Shown: piece after piece, positions 37,934-46,399 of the stretch
Layout of the letters: the number at the start of each line of letters is the position of its first letter
Numbering within the stretch: the first letter of the stretch is position 1
From: Gammaproteobacteria bacterium
GTDB taxonomy: Bacteria > Pseudomonadota > Gammaproteobacteria > Pseudomonadales > Azotimanducaceae
Direction of reading: 5' to 3'
Assembly: GCA_030123805.1 (NCBI GenBank)
Contig: JASJXV010000006.1
Location: 1 to 51,505 of the forward strand
Length of the DNA: 51,505 nt
Notes under the pieces: model-generated
The model's database searches: none
What the model saw: the letters and a program-made list of their open reading frames with translations, nothing else
Told to the model about the DNA's origin: nothing
Made by a program: the position numbers and the translations under genes

Positions 37934-38575
37934 TTAATCGCCGGGCGTGTAACAGACACCGGTGCTACCCATGGCACAATAACCGTTGGGAATTTTGGCC
38001 AGATATTGCTGATGAATGTGTTCAGCGTAGTAGAAATTCGAAGCCTGGAGAATTTCGGTGGTGATTGCTCCATAACCTGCAATAGCCAGACTGGCGCGAT
38101 AGTTTGCACGAGATTCTAATGCAACTCTATGCTGTTGTTCTGAAAAGGTGTGTATGGTTGACCGGTATTGAGTTCCAATGTCATTTCCCTGTCGCATACC
38201 CTGGGTCGGATCATGATTTTCCCAGAAGAGTGTGAGTAAACGTGTGAATCCAACCTTTGCGGGATCGTAGACGACCAGTACAACCTCGTTATGACCGGTC
38301 AAACCGGAACAAACCTCTGCATAAGTTGGATTAGGCGTATGTCCTCCCGCATACCCCACCGCAGTAGTAAAGACACCCTCTGTTTCCCACATTTTTCGTT
38401 CAGCTCCCCAAAAGCAGCCCATTCCGAACAGGGCATATTCCATTTGATCAGGAAAAGGCGGCACCAGGGGATTACCATTCACGTAGTGGAATGATGGTAC
38501 GGCTACTGGTTCATCACGACCGGGTAGTGCCTGGCCTGGTTCAGGAATCAGATAATCAGGACCTGGTATTTTCAT
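37934..38575 (-). CDS. msrA: Peptide methionine sulfoxide reductase MsrA
   Basis: MsrA reduces methionine-S-sulfoxide in proteins and as the free amino acid. The 213 residues match E. coli MsrA (212), including a 45-residue N-terminal extension. The catalytic site is [11 protein letters not shown], followed by [41 protein letters not shown] and GTQYRS. Resolving cysteines appear near the C-terminus ([14 protein letters not shown]). It faces purC with a 28-bp gap and diverges from the C-S lyase gene. Confidence 0.97.
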   Translation of the reverse strand: MKIPGPDYLIPEPGQALPGRDEPVAVPSFHYVNGNPLVPPFPDQMEYALFGMGCFWGAERKMWETEGVFTTAVGYAGGHTPNPTYAEVCSGLTGHNEVVLVVYDPAKVGFTRLLTLFWENHDPTQGMRQGNDIGTQYRSTIHTFSEQQHRVALESRANYRASLAIAGYGAITTEILQASNFYYAEHIHQQYLAKIPNGYCAMGSTGVCYTPGD

Positions 38576-38828
38576 GAAGCAGTTCTGCTGTCTTGCTCAG
38601 GGGACTTAGGGGCTGAAAGTATAAAACAAACATGATCGAAGTGTACTGATTCCTGGTTCACATTCGGCAAAGGCAAATTTGCTGGCAACTCCCGTTGCCC
38701 AGCCTGAGTTGGTTGTTATACTGGATATCTTGTGCCGGAAACAGCTGCACCGATGGGATGGTGGGGTCGCCTCCGGTACGTCGACAACTCGACGCTCATC
38801 AGAGACTCCATTGTTCCCGGGATTATTA

Positions 38829-39980
38829 ATGAAGAACCAGTTTGACAGGTATATTGACCGACACGGAACCAACAGCGTCAAGTGGAATAAATATGCGGGT
38901 CGAGATGTAATACCAGCCTGGGTAGCCGACATGGATTTTCCATCACCTGAACCCATAGTCGAAGCCCTGGCCAAAAGGGTTGCCCATGGTGTGTTCGGTT
39001 ATTCACGGCCGCCCACAGAATTGATGCAGCGATTAGTTGACAGGTTGCAGGAGCGATATAACTGGCAAGTAGATCCTGATTGGTTAGTGTGGCTGCCAGG
39101 TGTGGTTCCGGGTTTGTGCCTGTCCTGTGGTTGTGTTGGTGTCAAGGGCGATGCAGTGATGACTCCGACACCCATCTATTATCCGTTTTTGCAAGCGCCA
39201 GCGGCAGCGGAGAGGGAAAAGATTGATTTACCTGCAACGAATGTATCTGGTCGCTGGGAATTTGATTCTGACCTAATGCGCGAATTGATAACGGCGCGTA
39301 CGCGCGTTTTCCTGCTATGCAATCCCTACAATCCGGTTGGCAGGATTTTGGCAACAGAGGAACTTGAAGCCATTGCAGAGATTTGCCTTGAGAGAAACAT
39401 AATTATTTGTTCGGACGAAATTCACTCCGATCTATTGCTGGATAAGGATAAATTCCATGTCCCGACAGCTATGCTTGGCAAGGAGGTGGCGAACAATACC
39501 ATTACGTTGATCTCTCCCAGTAAGACGTTCAATCTCTCCGGACTGGGGGGATGTGCCGTAGCGATAATTCCGAACCGGGAAATAAGAACATCGTTTCGAA
39601 AACAAGCCACAGGATTGGTGCCGGGCGTTAGTGTATTGGCATACGAAGCTGCGCTGATAGCGTATCGGGGCGATTGCGATGAATGGCATGAGCAGTTGTT
39701 GGATTACCTGCGTGGTAACCGTGATTATTTGCAGCAGGAAATTGATGACATCCCCGGGCTGAGCATGACACATGTTGAAGCGACCTATCTGGCATGGATA
39801 GATGCCGGTGCGTTGCATGTCAAAAACCCTCACGATTTGTTTCTTGCGCATGGCGTTGCACTGTCAGATGGCGATCAATTCGGTGATGCGAATTTTGTTC
39901 GGCTGAATTTCGGATGCCCGCGATCGACACTGGAAGAAATCGTGAAGAGAATAAGGTTCGCGTTAGAAGAGTTGGAATGA
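38829..39980 (+). CDS. PatB/MalY-family PLP-dependent C-S lyase
   Basis: The frame is open from 38679, but ATG 38829 starts MKNQFDRYIDRHGTNSVKWN, the usual family N-terminus, giving 383 residues. Motifs are VIPAWVADMDFPSPEPI, GYSRPPTEL, NPYNPVGRI, CSDEIHSDLLLD and the PLP lysine in SPSKTFNLSGLGG. MalY/PatB enzymes cleave cystathionine or other C-S bonds, giving homocysteine or thiols. With the SAM-II-controlled sulfhydrylase and msrA it adds to a sulfur amino-acid neighbourhood. No strong ribosome site was seen. Confidence 0.9.
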   Translation: MKNQFDRYIDRHGTNSVKWNKYAGRDVIPAWVADMDFPSPEPIVEALAKRVAHGVFGYSRPPTELMQRLVDRLQERYNWQVDPDWLVWLPGVVPGLCLSCGCVGVKGDAVMTPTPIYYPFLQAPAAAEREKIDLPATNVSGRWEFDSDLMRELITARTRVFLLCNPYNPVGRILATEELEAIAEICLERNIIICSDEIHSDLLLDKDKFHVPTAMLGKEVANNTITLISPSKTFNLSGLGGCAVAIIPNREIRTSFRKQATGLVPGVSVLAYEAALIAYRGDCDEWHEQLLDYLRGNRDYLQQEIDDIPGLSMTHVEATYLAWIDAGALHVKNPHDLFLAHGVALSDGDQFGDANFVRLNFGCPRSTLEEIVKRIRFALEELE

Positions 39981-40204
39981 AACAAGGAATTAACGAAGCA
40001 TTGCCACCACCCATTAGTCTCAAGGGCGTTTTATTAAATAACCTGGAATTCGAATTTACTTCAGATAGCAGACATGGTAATAATCATGTCAAAATGATCC
40101 AATATCTATGCCACCTATCATCTTTGTATGTTTTTGTTTGATAAACTAGTCAGTATGCATCAGGTTGCTATAGATATTAGAACACCCCAAATCCCCGAAT
40201 ACTA
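39981..40204. other. Intergenic stretch between the C-S lyase and the nhaD leader
   Basis: AT-rich and without a credible gene. GACATG (40070-40075) and CATGTC (40084-40089) form a six-pair stem around an eight-base loop and may end the preceding transcript, though no T tract follows. The promoter of the nhaD leader is expected around 40140-40200. Confidence 0.4.
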
Positions 40205-40320
40205 TCCCGCCTGTGGAGTTTTATATGCCTGAATTTTGTAGTGTCGATCAAGAAGGAAAGCTAATTGGAATGAGGGTACAGAGACCGAAGGTTCTGAATT
40301 CAGGTGACACAGGATGAGGA
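40205..40320 (+). promoter_or_regulatory. Structured 5' leader of nhaD (riboswitch candidate)
   Basis: Two nested stems enclose about 60 bases: CCTGTG (40210-40215) with CACAGG (40308-40313), and CCTGAATT (40228-40235) with AATTCAGG (40297-40304). The interior has a purine-rich single-stranded look with ACCGAAGGT near its end. The likely ribosome site GGATGAGGA (40312-40320) abuts and overlaps the outer stem, which suggests control of translation. It precedes a Na+/H+ antiporter gene; ion-sensing riboswitch classes upstream of such transporters are known, but I could not match a consensus from memory. Confidence 0.5.
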
Positions 40321-40324
40321 ATTT

Positions 40325-41697
40325 TTGAACCAGATTTGTCTGTTTTGTGAGTTTGTTATTGATGCCTGCGGTGGTTTTCGGTAGCCAGATCGGTACCGCG
40401 GCGAAACCGGATATGACTGGCTCCGTTCTGGGAATACTGGCACTGGTGATCTTCGTACTGGCTTACATACTGGTAATGGCTGAAGAATTTTTGCACCTCA
40501 GAAAGTCCAAGCCAGTCATTTTGGCTGCAGGTATCATCTGGGTGCTGGTTGCGATACTGGCACAACAAAACCATGTGGATACAGCACTTCTTGAAACAGC
40601 CGTTCAGCATAATTTAGTTGAGTACTCGGCATTGTTTCTGTTTCTTTTGGTCGCCATGACATATATCAACGCGATGACTGAGCGAAACGTATTTGAAGTA
40701 TTGCGTGCATGGTTGATCAAGAAGCAATTCAGTTACCGGCAACTATTCTGGATTACGGGTATTATCGCTTTCTTTCTCTCGCCCATTGCCGATAATCTTA
40801 CTACGGCACTGCTCATGGGAGCTGTAGTGTTGGCGGTGGGTGCAGAAAATCGCAAATTTGTTGCAGTGGCGTGCGTTAATGTTGTCGTTGCAGCAAATGC
40901 TGGTGGCGCCTTCAGTCCCTTTGGGACATTACGACATTAATGGTTTGGCAGAGTGGTCATGCAACCTTCTTTGATTTCTTCGGGCTCTTTTTTCCTTCAG
41001 TGGTTAACTATCTGATCCCCGCTGCAATAATGAGTTTGGCCATACCTAAAGTCAATCCCCGGACAGCAACAGATGAAGTGCAACTCAAGCGGGGGGCATT
41101 GATAATTTGTGCGTTATTCCTGGCGACTATTACCACCGCTGTTTGCTTTGAGCAGTTTTTGCACTTACCACCCTTTATGGGAATGATGACCGGACTCTCC
41201 TATCTTCTTTTTTATGCATATTACCTCCGTATGACCTCCGATGAGCATGACGAAGATTTCACAACTTTTAATATTTTCAACAAAGTAGCCCAGGCCGAGT
41301 GGGATACCTTGTTCTTCTTCTTCGGAGTGATTTTTTGTGTGGGTGGACTTGGATTTATCGGCTACCTGGATCTGGCATCGGCATATTTGTATGGCGGTTG
41401 GGGCGCTACCGTTGCCAACATAACCTTGGGTGTTGCGTCAGCGATCATCGACAATATTCCTGTAATGTTTGCGGTACTCACGATGAATCCGGATATGGAT
41501 CTCTACCAGTGGATGTTAATTACACTTACAACCGGCGTTAGCGGGAGTATGTTGTCCATCGGTTCCGCTGCAGGTGTTGCTCTTATGGGTCAGGCACGAG
41601 GTATATATACTTTCTTCAGTCATCTGAATGGACCTGGGCTATAGCGCTGGGGTATGCCGCTTCAATTTACGCCCATTACCTAATCTCACAAATTTGA
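40325..41697 (+). pseudogene. nhaD: NhaD-type Na+/H+ antiporter, frameshifted
   Basis: NhaD exchanges Na+ for H+ across the inner membrane. The reading frame is broken. One part runs from GTG 40347 to TAA near 40940, ending FSPFGTLRH; adding one G at GGG (40923-40925) restores FSPFGDITTLMVWQ in the next frame. That part stops at 41644, and adding one A at 41625-41628 restores SHLKWTWAIALGYAAS to a stop at 41695-41697. A third indel is likely at TTTT (40343-40346): removing one T joins a TTG start at 40325 to a good signal peptide. Other family motifs (SPIADNLTTALLMGA, ASAIIDNIPVMFAVL) are intact. Confidence 0.85.
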
Positions 41698-41709
41698 CCC
41701 GGTCAAATT
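41691..41709. repeat. Perfect 9-bp inverted repeat at the nhaD end
   Basis: AATTTGACC (41691-41699) and GGTCAAATT (41701-41709) are perfect inverse copies around a single C. It overlaps the ancestral nhaD stop. With almost no loop it suits a protein-binding operator better than a terminator. Confidence 0.6.
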
Positions 41710-41766
41710 GGAGCTGGTATCCAGAATTTTCGATGTAAAAAATTGAAATAGGTTAGAATACCCTGC

Positions 41767-41805
41767 GCGCGTGTTAGCTCCAGTATTATGGAGCTGGAAA
41801 CGCGC
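41767..41805 (+). promoter_or_regulatory. Stable nested hairpin in the moaB leader
   Basis: GCGCGT (41767-41772) pairs with ACGCGC (41800-41805); inside, AGCTCCA (41776-41782) pairs with TGGAGCT (41789-41795). It lies 30 bases before the moaB start. It does not look like the known Moco riboswitch, which is larger, but could influence translation or mRNA stability. Confidence 0.5.
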
Positions 41806-41835
41806 TTGGGAAATGCATCAGACTGGTAGGAGTAA

Positions 41836-42345
41836 ATGGGGAAAATGGCAGGCAAGTTGAATATCGCAGTGTTGACTGTATCCGACACCAGAACTACAGA
41901 CAACGACACATCCGGTCAATATTTGGTTGATTCGCTGCTTGGCGCTGGTCACCAATTAATAGCTCGTGACCTGATCAGGGATGATATTTATGATATCCGC
42001 GCGGTGGTCTCTCGGTGGATCGCCGATCAAGAAGTCCAGGTTGTGCTGATTACAGGCGGTACCGGTTTTAGCCGCAGAGATACTACACCTGAAGCAGTGG
42101 CACCACTTCTGGATCGAGAAATAGTCGGTTTTGGTGAGCTTTTCAGAACGGTCTCGTTTGCAGAAATTGGCACATCAACAGTTCAGTCCAGAGCATTAGC
42201 AGGTATGGTAAACGACACATTGATCTTTTGTATACCTGGTTCCACTGGCGCGTGTAGAACAGCCTGGGAGAAAATTCTCAATGAACAGCTGGATCCTGGA
42301 AACTCCCCTTGTAATTTTGCTGAGTTGTTTGCCGAGAGAGACTAG
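41836..42345 (+). CDS. moaB: Molybdenum cofactor biosynthesis protein MoaB
   Basis: The 169-residue MoaB/Mog-fold protein adenylylates molybdopterin or stabilises it during cofactor assembly. Motifs are IAVLTVSDTRTTDNDTSG, VLITGGTGFSRRDTTPEAV, and PGSTGACRTAW. The end NFAELFAERD resembles MoaB. A TAGGAG ribosome site precedes the ATG. moeA follows 90 bases later, forming a cofactor pair. The leader holds a strong hairpin. Confidence 0.93.
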   Translation: MGKMAGKLNIAVLTVSDTRTTDNDTSGQYLVDSLLGAGHQLIARDLIRDDIYDIRAVVSRWIADQEVQVVLITGGTGFSRRDTTPEAVAPLLDREIVGFGELFRTVSFAEIGTSTVQSRALAGMVNDTLIFCIPGSTGACRTAWEKILNEQLDPGNSPCNFAELFAERD

Positions 42346-42435
42346 TCCAGATTGATCACTCGATATTGTTTCAAAAAAGTCAATCGTAACCAGAGATTGG
42401 CAACTCGCCGTGCTCAACCAGGAAGAGAAATCTGA

Positions 42436-43656
42436 ATGCAAGTTCTTACTCCGGTAAATGAAGTGATTGCATCGCTACTCGATGCCGCTGTATGCACTGA
42501 TCGAACAGAACGGGTTGGTATCAGCCACGCCATGGGTAGAATAGCAGCGGAAGATCAGGTATCGGCCGTCAATGTACCCCCGGGCGATAATAGTGCCATG
42601 GATGGATATGCGCTGAATGTTGAGTCCGGCATGGCAATAAAGCCTGGGGTACCCTTGTCTGTTTCCCAGAGGATTCCTGCAGGGAATGTGGGTGAGGAAC
42701 TTGCACCCGGTACGCTAGCGCGGATTTTTACCGGTGCGGAACTACCCGCAGGAGCCAATGCCGTCATAATGCAGGAACAGGTGGATGTAGCAGGCGACCA
42801 AGTAGTTCTTCAACGTCTACCTCGAATTGGAGAAAATGTCAGGCAGTGGGGTCAGGACATCTGTAAAGGTCAGCTGGTAATAGAGCAAGGCACAAAACTT
42901 GATGCCCCTGAGATGGGATTGCTGGCATCGATTGGACTAGCTGACGTATCAGTTTACAAAAAACTGAAGATTGCTCTACTTACTACAGGTGATGAGTTGG
43001 TGCAACCCGGCACACCTTTAAATTCTGGGCAGATATACAATTCCAACCTGTACCTGATGCAAGGATTGATCCACAAGTTGAACATGGAAGTCGTAGAATT
43101 GGATGTTGTTGCAGATGAACCTGACAAGACTGAAGAGGCGTTGAGATTTGCCGCCGAACACAGTGACTGCATTGTTAGTAGTGGTGGTGTGTCTGTAGGT
43201 GATGAAGATTATGTGAAGTCCGCTGTTGAAAAGCTGGGTAAGCTCGACATTTGGCGCATAAAGATGAAACCGGGCAAGCCACTTGCCTTCGGGGAAGTTC
43301 TGGGGACACCTTTCTTTGGGTTGCCTGGTAATCCGGTTTCGACCTTTGTGACCTTCTGTATTTTGGCACGTCCCTATCTACTTAAATATCAGGGTTGCAG
43401 CACAGTATTACCCAGGATGTACAAATTTCCATCCGGATTTGATTACCAGGGAGGCAGTCGCCTTGAGTATCTCAGGGTTCGCTTGAGGGATGATGGCCGC
43501 GGTGGCACTGAGATTGAAAAATATCCCCAGCAAGGTTCGGGTATTTTGACCTCCACCAGTTGGGCTACTGCCCTGGCAGTCATAGAACCAGAATCCTCGA
43601 TAGAGAAGGGGCAGCATATCGGCGTATTACTGAAACAGGATTTGGTGGGCACGTAG
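42436..43656 (+). CDS. moeA: Molybdopterin molybdenumtransferase MoeA
   Basis: MoeA inserts molybdate into adenylylated molybdopterin. The 406-residue protein shows MoeA domain order: an N-terminal part with PPGDNSAMDGYALN, RIFTGAELPAGANAVIMQEQ, then the MoaB-like domain with LLTTGDELVQPGTPLNSGQIYNSN and CIVSSGGVSVGDEDYVKS, and MKPGKPLAFGEVLGTPFFGLPGNPVS. The C-terminal beta domain follows. It is downstream of moaB on the same strand. A bipartite repeat begins two bases after the stop. Confidence 0.96.
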   Translation: MQVLTPVNEVIASLLDAAVCTDRTERVGISHAMGRIAAEDQVSAVNVPPGDNSAMDGYALNVESGMAIKPGVPLSVSQRIPAGNVGEELAPGTLARIFTGAELPAGANAVIMQEQVDVAGDQVVLQRLPRIGENVRQWGQDICKGQLVIEQGTKLDAPEMGLLASIGLADVSVYKKLKIALLTTGDELVQPGTPLNSGQIYNSNLYLMQGLIHKLNMEVVELDVVADEPDKTEEALRFAAEHSDCIVSSGGVSVGDEDYVKSAVEKLGKLDIWRIKMKPGKPLAFGEVLGTPFFGLPGNPVSTFVTFCILARPYLLKYQGCSTVLPRMYKFPSGFDYQGGSRLEYLRVRLRDDGRGGTEIEKYPQQGSGILTSTSWATALAVIEPESSIEKGQHIGVLLKQDLVGT

Positions 43657-43658
43657 TA

Positions 43659-43729
43659 TGTAGGTTGGGTTAGCCGAAGGTGTAACCCAACACACAAAGT
43701 CGGATTACGTTTTACTAATCCGACCTACA
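43659..43729. repeat. Bipartite REP/MITE-like repeat
   Basis: Ends TGTAGGTTGGGTTA (43659-43672) and TAATCCGACCTACA (43716-43729) are inverse copies with two or three differences. Inside are two hairpins, GTTGGGTTA with TAACCCAAC and GTCGGATTA with TAATCCGAC. Sequences of the form GTAGGTTGGGTTAGC...GTAACCCAAC are dispersed in many gammaproteobacterial genomes. It may also end moeA transcription. Confidence 0.75.
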
Positions 43730-43781
43730 AGCTCGTAACTGGTTTTTTTGAAAGTATTAGTCTCGAGAACACGGGTGATTG

Positions 43782-43961
43782 ATGGGTTTGTTGATTTTCA
43801 GTTTGATTGTTGCCGTTATAGTCAGCGGTTTCGTCTGGCTTGTTTTCGGAGACCTTCTGCCTATCGGCATGAATACCAAGTGGGATAGCCGGAAGAACAT
43901 GTCTTGTTATACGGCAATATCTTTTGTATTTATCTACTTGCTGGTATTTTTCCTGTTCTGA
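43782..43961 (+). CDS. Small two-helix membrane protein, unknown
   Basis: The 59-residue product has two hydrophobic segments (about 3-24 and 43-59) joined by a short polar loop LPIGMNTKWDSRKNMS. I do not recognise a family. ATG 43782 follows GGGTGATTG, a modest ribosome site; TTG one codon earlier is also in frame. It ends 13 bases before the methyltransferase gene, suggesting shared transcription. Its reality rests on amphipathic design and gene spacing. Confidence 0.5.
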   Translation: MGLLIFSLIVAVIVSGFVWLVFGDLLPIGMNTKWDSRKNMSCYTAISFVFIYLLVFFLF

Positions 43962-43974
43962 TGTGGCGGCATAT

Positions 43975-44598
43975 ATGAGTCTGGAATTGCCAGTTGATAT
44001 AAACCTGATTAAGGGGTTTCTTGACGGTGAAGAAGGTGAAGCCTTGCATCGGTATGCACTGGAGACGGCTTCTCGGGGACCCTGTCTGGAGGTGGGAAGC
44101 TATTGTGGGAAGTCGACCGTCTATCTTGGTTATGCGTGCAAATTAGCTAATTCAACGCTGTTTGCAGTTGATCATCATCGTGGTTCAGAAGAACACCAGG
44201 TGGGTGAGGAGTACCATGACGAGGATCTGTATGATGCTGCCGAAGAACGCATGGATACATTCAAGGCATTCCGCAGCACACTTCGAAGAGCTGACCTGGA
44301 GGCTTGTGTAGTACCGATTGTGGCGGCGTCGAAAATTGCGGCCAGAAATTGGGTTACCCCTTTAGGTATGGTCTTTATCGATGGAGGGCACAGTCTGGAA
44401 GCAGCATTGGATGATTATCGTTGCTGGATGCCACGTATTGTACCCGGTGGTATTCTGGCTATCCACGACATTTTTACGGATCCCTCTGAGGGAGGGCAGG
44501 CACCCTTGACTATCTATAAAATGGCATTGGCCTCAGGGTTGTTTGAGGAGCTGCCCAGAGTTAACACGCTTGGCCTGTTGCGGCGATTCGATTATTGA
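43975..44598 (+). CDS. Class I SAM-dependent methyltransferase (Methyltransf_24-like)
   Basis: ATG 43975 gives a 207-residue protein that starts MSLELPVDINLIKGFLDGEE. The SAM-binding motif is PCLEVGSYCGKSTVYLGYA (about 38-56), followed by LFAVDHHRGSEEHQ, and later VFIDGGHSLEAALDDYRCW and GGILAIHDIFTDP, which are features of Methyltransf_24 / CmcI-like enzymes acting on small molecules or sugars. The last 66 bases overlap the 3' end of the opposing phenyltransferase-domain gene. It is part of a glycosyltransferase-methyltransferase neighbourhood. Substrate unknown. Confidence 0.82.
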   Translation: MSLELPVDINLIKGFLDGEEGEALHRYALETASRGPCLEVGSYCGKSTVYLGYACKLANSTLFAVDHHRGSEEHQVGEEYHDEDLYDAAEERMDTFKAFRSTLRRADLEACVVPIVAASKIAARNWVTPLGMVFIDGGHSLEAALDDYRCWMPRIVPGGILAIHDIFTDPSEGGQAPLTIYKMALASGLFEELPRVNTLGLLRRFDY

Positions 44599-45621
44599 GA
44601 CTTCTGTGAAAAGATTAGAGGCCTGTGTCGCTTTGGATAATGCATCAGCCGCCAACAGTATTGCACCTGCTGTCCATGTCGGTTTTTCCAGTGGCCAAAG
44701 TGCCTTATCTGCGTAGACATAACCAGTCCAGTATGAACCGTCGTCATCTCTGAATTGGTGTAGCCAACTGAAAAGCTGCATTGCCTTGCCATAGTCTCCT
44801 GCGGCAATCAAAGCCATGGTCAGTTCACATGATTCTGCAACAGTGACCCATGGTTCATCGGATACACACCGGCTTCCAAATTCGTTGACTACGAAAGTAT
44901 CCCAATGCGCTTGTAAATGTGCATGTGCCTGCGCACCTCGTATTACCCCGGTAAGAACGGGATAGAACCAATCCATGGCAAAGCGGCTTTTACTATCCCA
45001 GGTACGGTCAAAACATTCAGGATGGTTAATAAGTGCATGACCCAGTCGCGTTCTTGCCAGATCCCAGTTCGGAACTTTTTGCTCCAGTGTTGTCGCAATA
45101 TTCAAAGCACATTCAAAGCTCTTGTAAATGCTGCTGCATCCGGTAACCAGAGAGTCCTTACGTACACCTTTAGATGTATCAAGACACCAATAAATTTCTC
45201 CAGATTTGCCCTGTAGACCGAGCACGAACTCCATAGCGCGCTCAACCATGTCCCACATCTCCTGCAAAAAAGTCATATCTTCGGTGATTAGATAGTAATG
45301 CCACACACCTGTTGCGACATAAGCAACAAAATTGGACTCTGCCCTGGTGCCGTCTTCAACATGCCCGTTTTTGTATGCGGCATACCAGCTGCCATTGGCT
45401 AATTGATTTTCTCGTAACCAGTGGTAAGCCTGCCTGGCTGCTTCGAAGCGCTTTCCTATGGTAAGTCCCATGGCGGATTCGACATGATCCCATGGATCAA
45501 GACAACCATCTTCGTACCAGGGAATAGCGCCGTCTGGCGTTTGAATCCTGGCGATATAATTCACGGTTTGGCGGAAATATTCCTCTGGGTAAAAACCCAT
45601 TGATACATATAACTTCGTCAA
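44533..45621 (-). CDS. Six-hairpin / 'phenyltransferase-domain' protein
   Basis: The 362-residue soluble protein has a repeated helical pattern of the alpha/alpha toroid type, with motifs YIARIQTPDGAIPWYEDG, DPWDHVESAMGL, QLANGSWYAAYKNG and RDDDGSYWTGY repeated in spirit (Q/G-x-W units). Such proteins are annotated as prenyl- or phenyltransferase-like, or glycoside-hydrolase-like. No biochemical role is established here. TTG at 45621 has AAGGA eight bases upstream; ATG 45600 is the alternative. It lies between two methyltransferase genes and downstream of a glycosyltransferase. Confidence 0.75.
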   Translation of the reverse strand: MTKLYVSMGFYPEEYFRQTVNYIARIQTPDGAIPWYEDGCLDPWDHVESAMGLTIGKRFEAARQAYHWLRENQLANGSWYAAYKNGHVEDGTRAESNFVAYVATGVWHYYLITEDMTFLQEMWDMVERAMEFVLGLQGKSGEIYWCLDTSKGVRKDSLVTGCSSIYKSFECALNIATTLEQKVPNWDLARTRLGHALINHPECFDRTWDSKSRFAMDWFYPVLTGVIRGAQAHAHLQAHWDTFVVNEFGSRCVSDEPWVTVAESCELTMALIAAGDYGKAMQLFSWLHQFRDDDGSYWTGYVYADKALWPLEKPTWTAGAILLAADALSKATQASNLFTEVSIIESPQQAKRVNSGQLLKQP

Positions 45622-45661
45622 TGGAAAAGTCCTTTAGATTGTTTGCTTGAGTTCGAAATGG

Positions 45662-46399
45662 TTAGGTCGCATTGGATTGCAGTCCTTTGACGAAATACAT
45701 TACAACACTTTTTCCCAGAATTGGGTTCAGCATCTGTTCCAATAACTGTGTGATCCATGGTTTTTTCATTAGGTCCCAAACCAGGAATCGGTGATAGGTT
45801 TTTACGATCCATGGGCTATCTGCCTCATTTTCCCGCCAAAACAGACATTTTAACCACCAATATGGAACATGCAGTGCGTGAGCCCAGTGGTGACGATAAT
45901 GAATCATACCGAATTTTTCGATGTCTTTTCTGAGTTGCCTGGCTTTGAATATTCTTATATGACCACCTTCCATGGCATGATATCCATCACTTAACCGCCA
46001 GCAAATCCACTCGGGTCCAAAACGGGGAACACTGACAGCGAAGATGCCCCCCGGTTTCAGAATGCGATCAATCTCAGCCAATACAGCTTCATAGTCCGGG
46101 ATATGCTCAAGTACTTCAGAGCAAATAATTTTATCGAAGCTGCCGTCCGTAAAGGGCAGGTTAGATCCGTCAGCGACGGCAATAAAAAGTTTTTTGTGGC
46201 TATTATCGGGATCTTCAATTTCTGAAAATCGCGTTCGGGTAGTGTCAAGATCCTTAAGGCTGAGATCAATGCCAACTGTGATGACGTTTTCTAGCATATA
46301 GGCAGTGATAGCATGCCTACCCTCGCCACAACCAAGGTCAAGTACTCTATCACCGGGTTGTAATTTGAAATGATCGAAATTAACCGTGTGCATCGGCAT
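45662..46399 (-). CDS. Class I SAM-dependent methyltransferase (Methyltransf_11/UbiE-like)
   Basis: The 245-residue enzyme has motif I RVLDLGCGEGRHAITA (residues about 18-33), an acidic motif II ending VGIDLS, VADGSNLPFTDGSFDKIICSEVLEHI (motifs III-IV) and LKPGGIFAVSVP (post-motif). This arrangement fits small-molecule or lipid methyltransferases. Its start overlaps the glycosyltransferase stop by 20 bases, so the two are translationally coupled. The C-terminal extension (about 165-245) is rich in Trp and basic residues, as if for membrane contact. Confidence 0.85.
   Translation of the reverse strand: MPMHTVNFDHFKLQPGDRVLDLGCGEGRHAITAYMLENVITVGIDLSLKDLDTTRTRFSEIEDPDNSHKKLFIAVADGSNLPFTDGSFDKIICSEVLEHIPDYEAVLAEIDRILKPGGIFAVSVPRFGPEWICWRLSDGYHAMEGGHIRIFKARQLRKDIEKFGMIHYRHHWAHALHVPYWWLKCLFWRENEADSPWIVKTYHRFLVWDLMKKPWITQLLEQMLNPILGKSVVMYFVKGLQSNAT

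Noticed and set aside
40920-40940. Programmed frameshift in nhaD
   Set aside because: No slippery heptamer or downstream pseudoknot is evident, NhaD is not known to need one, and a second lesion near 41627 is of the same kind. Mutation or sequencing error is simpler.
41700-41835. Moco riboswitch before moaB
   Set aside because: The leader is too short and lacks the multi-stem arrangement of that class; only a nested hairpin is seen.
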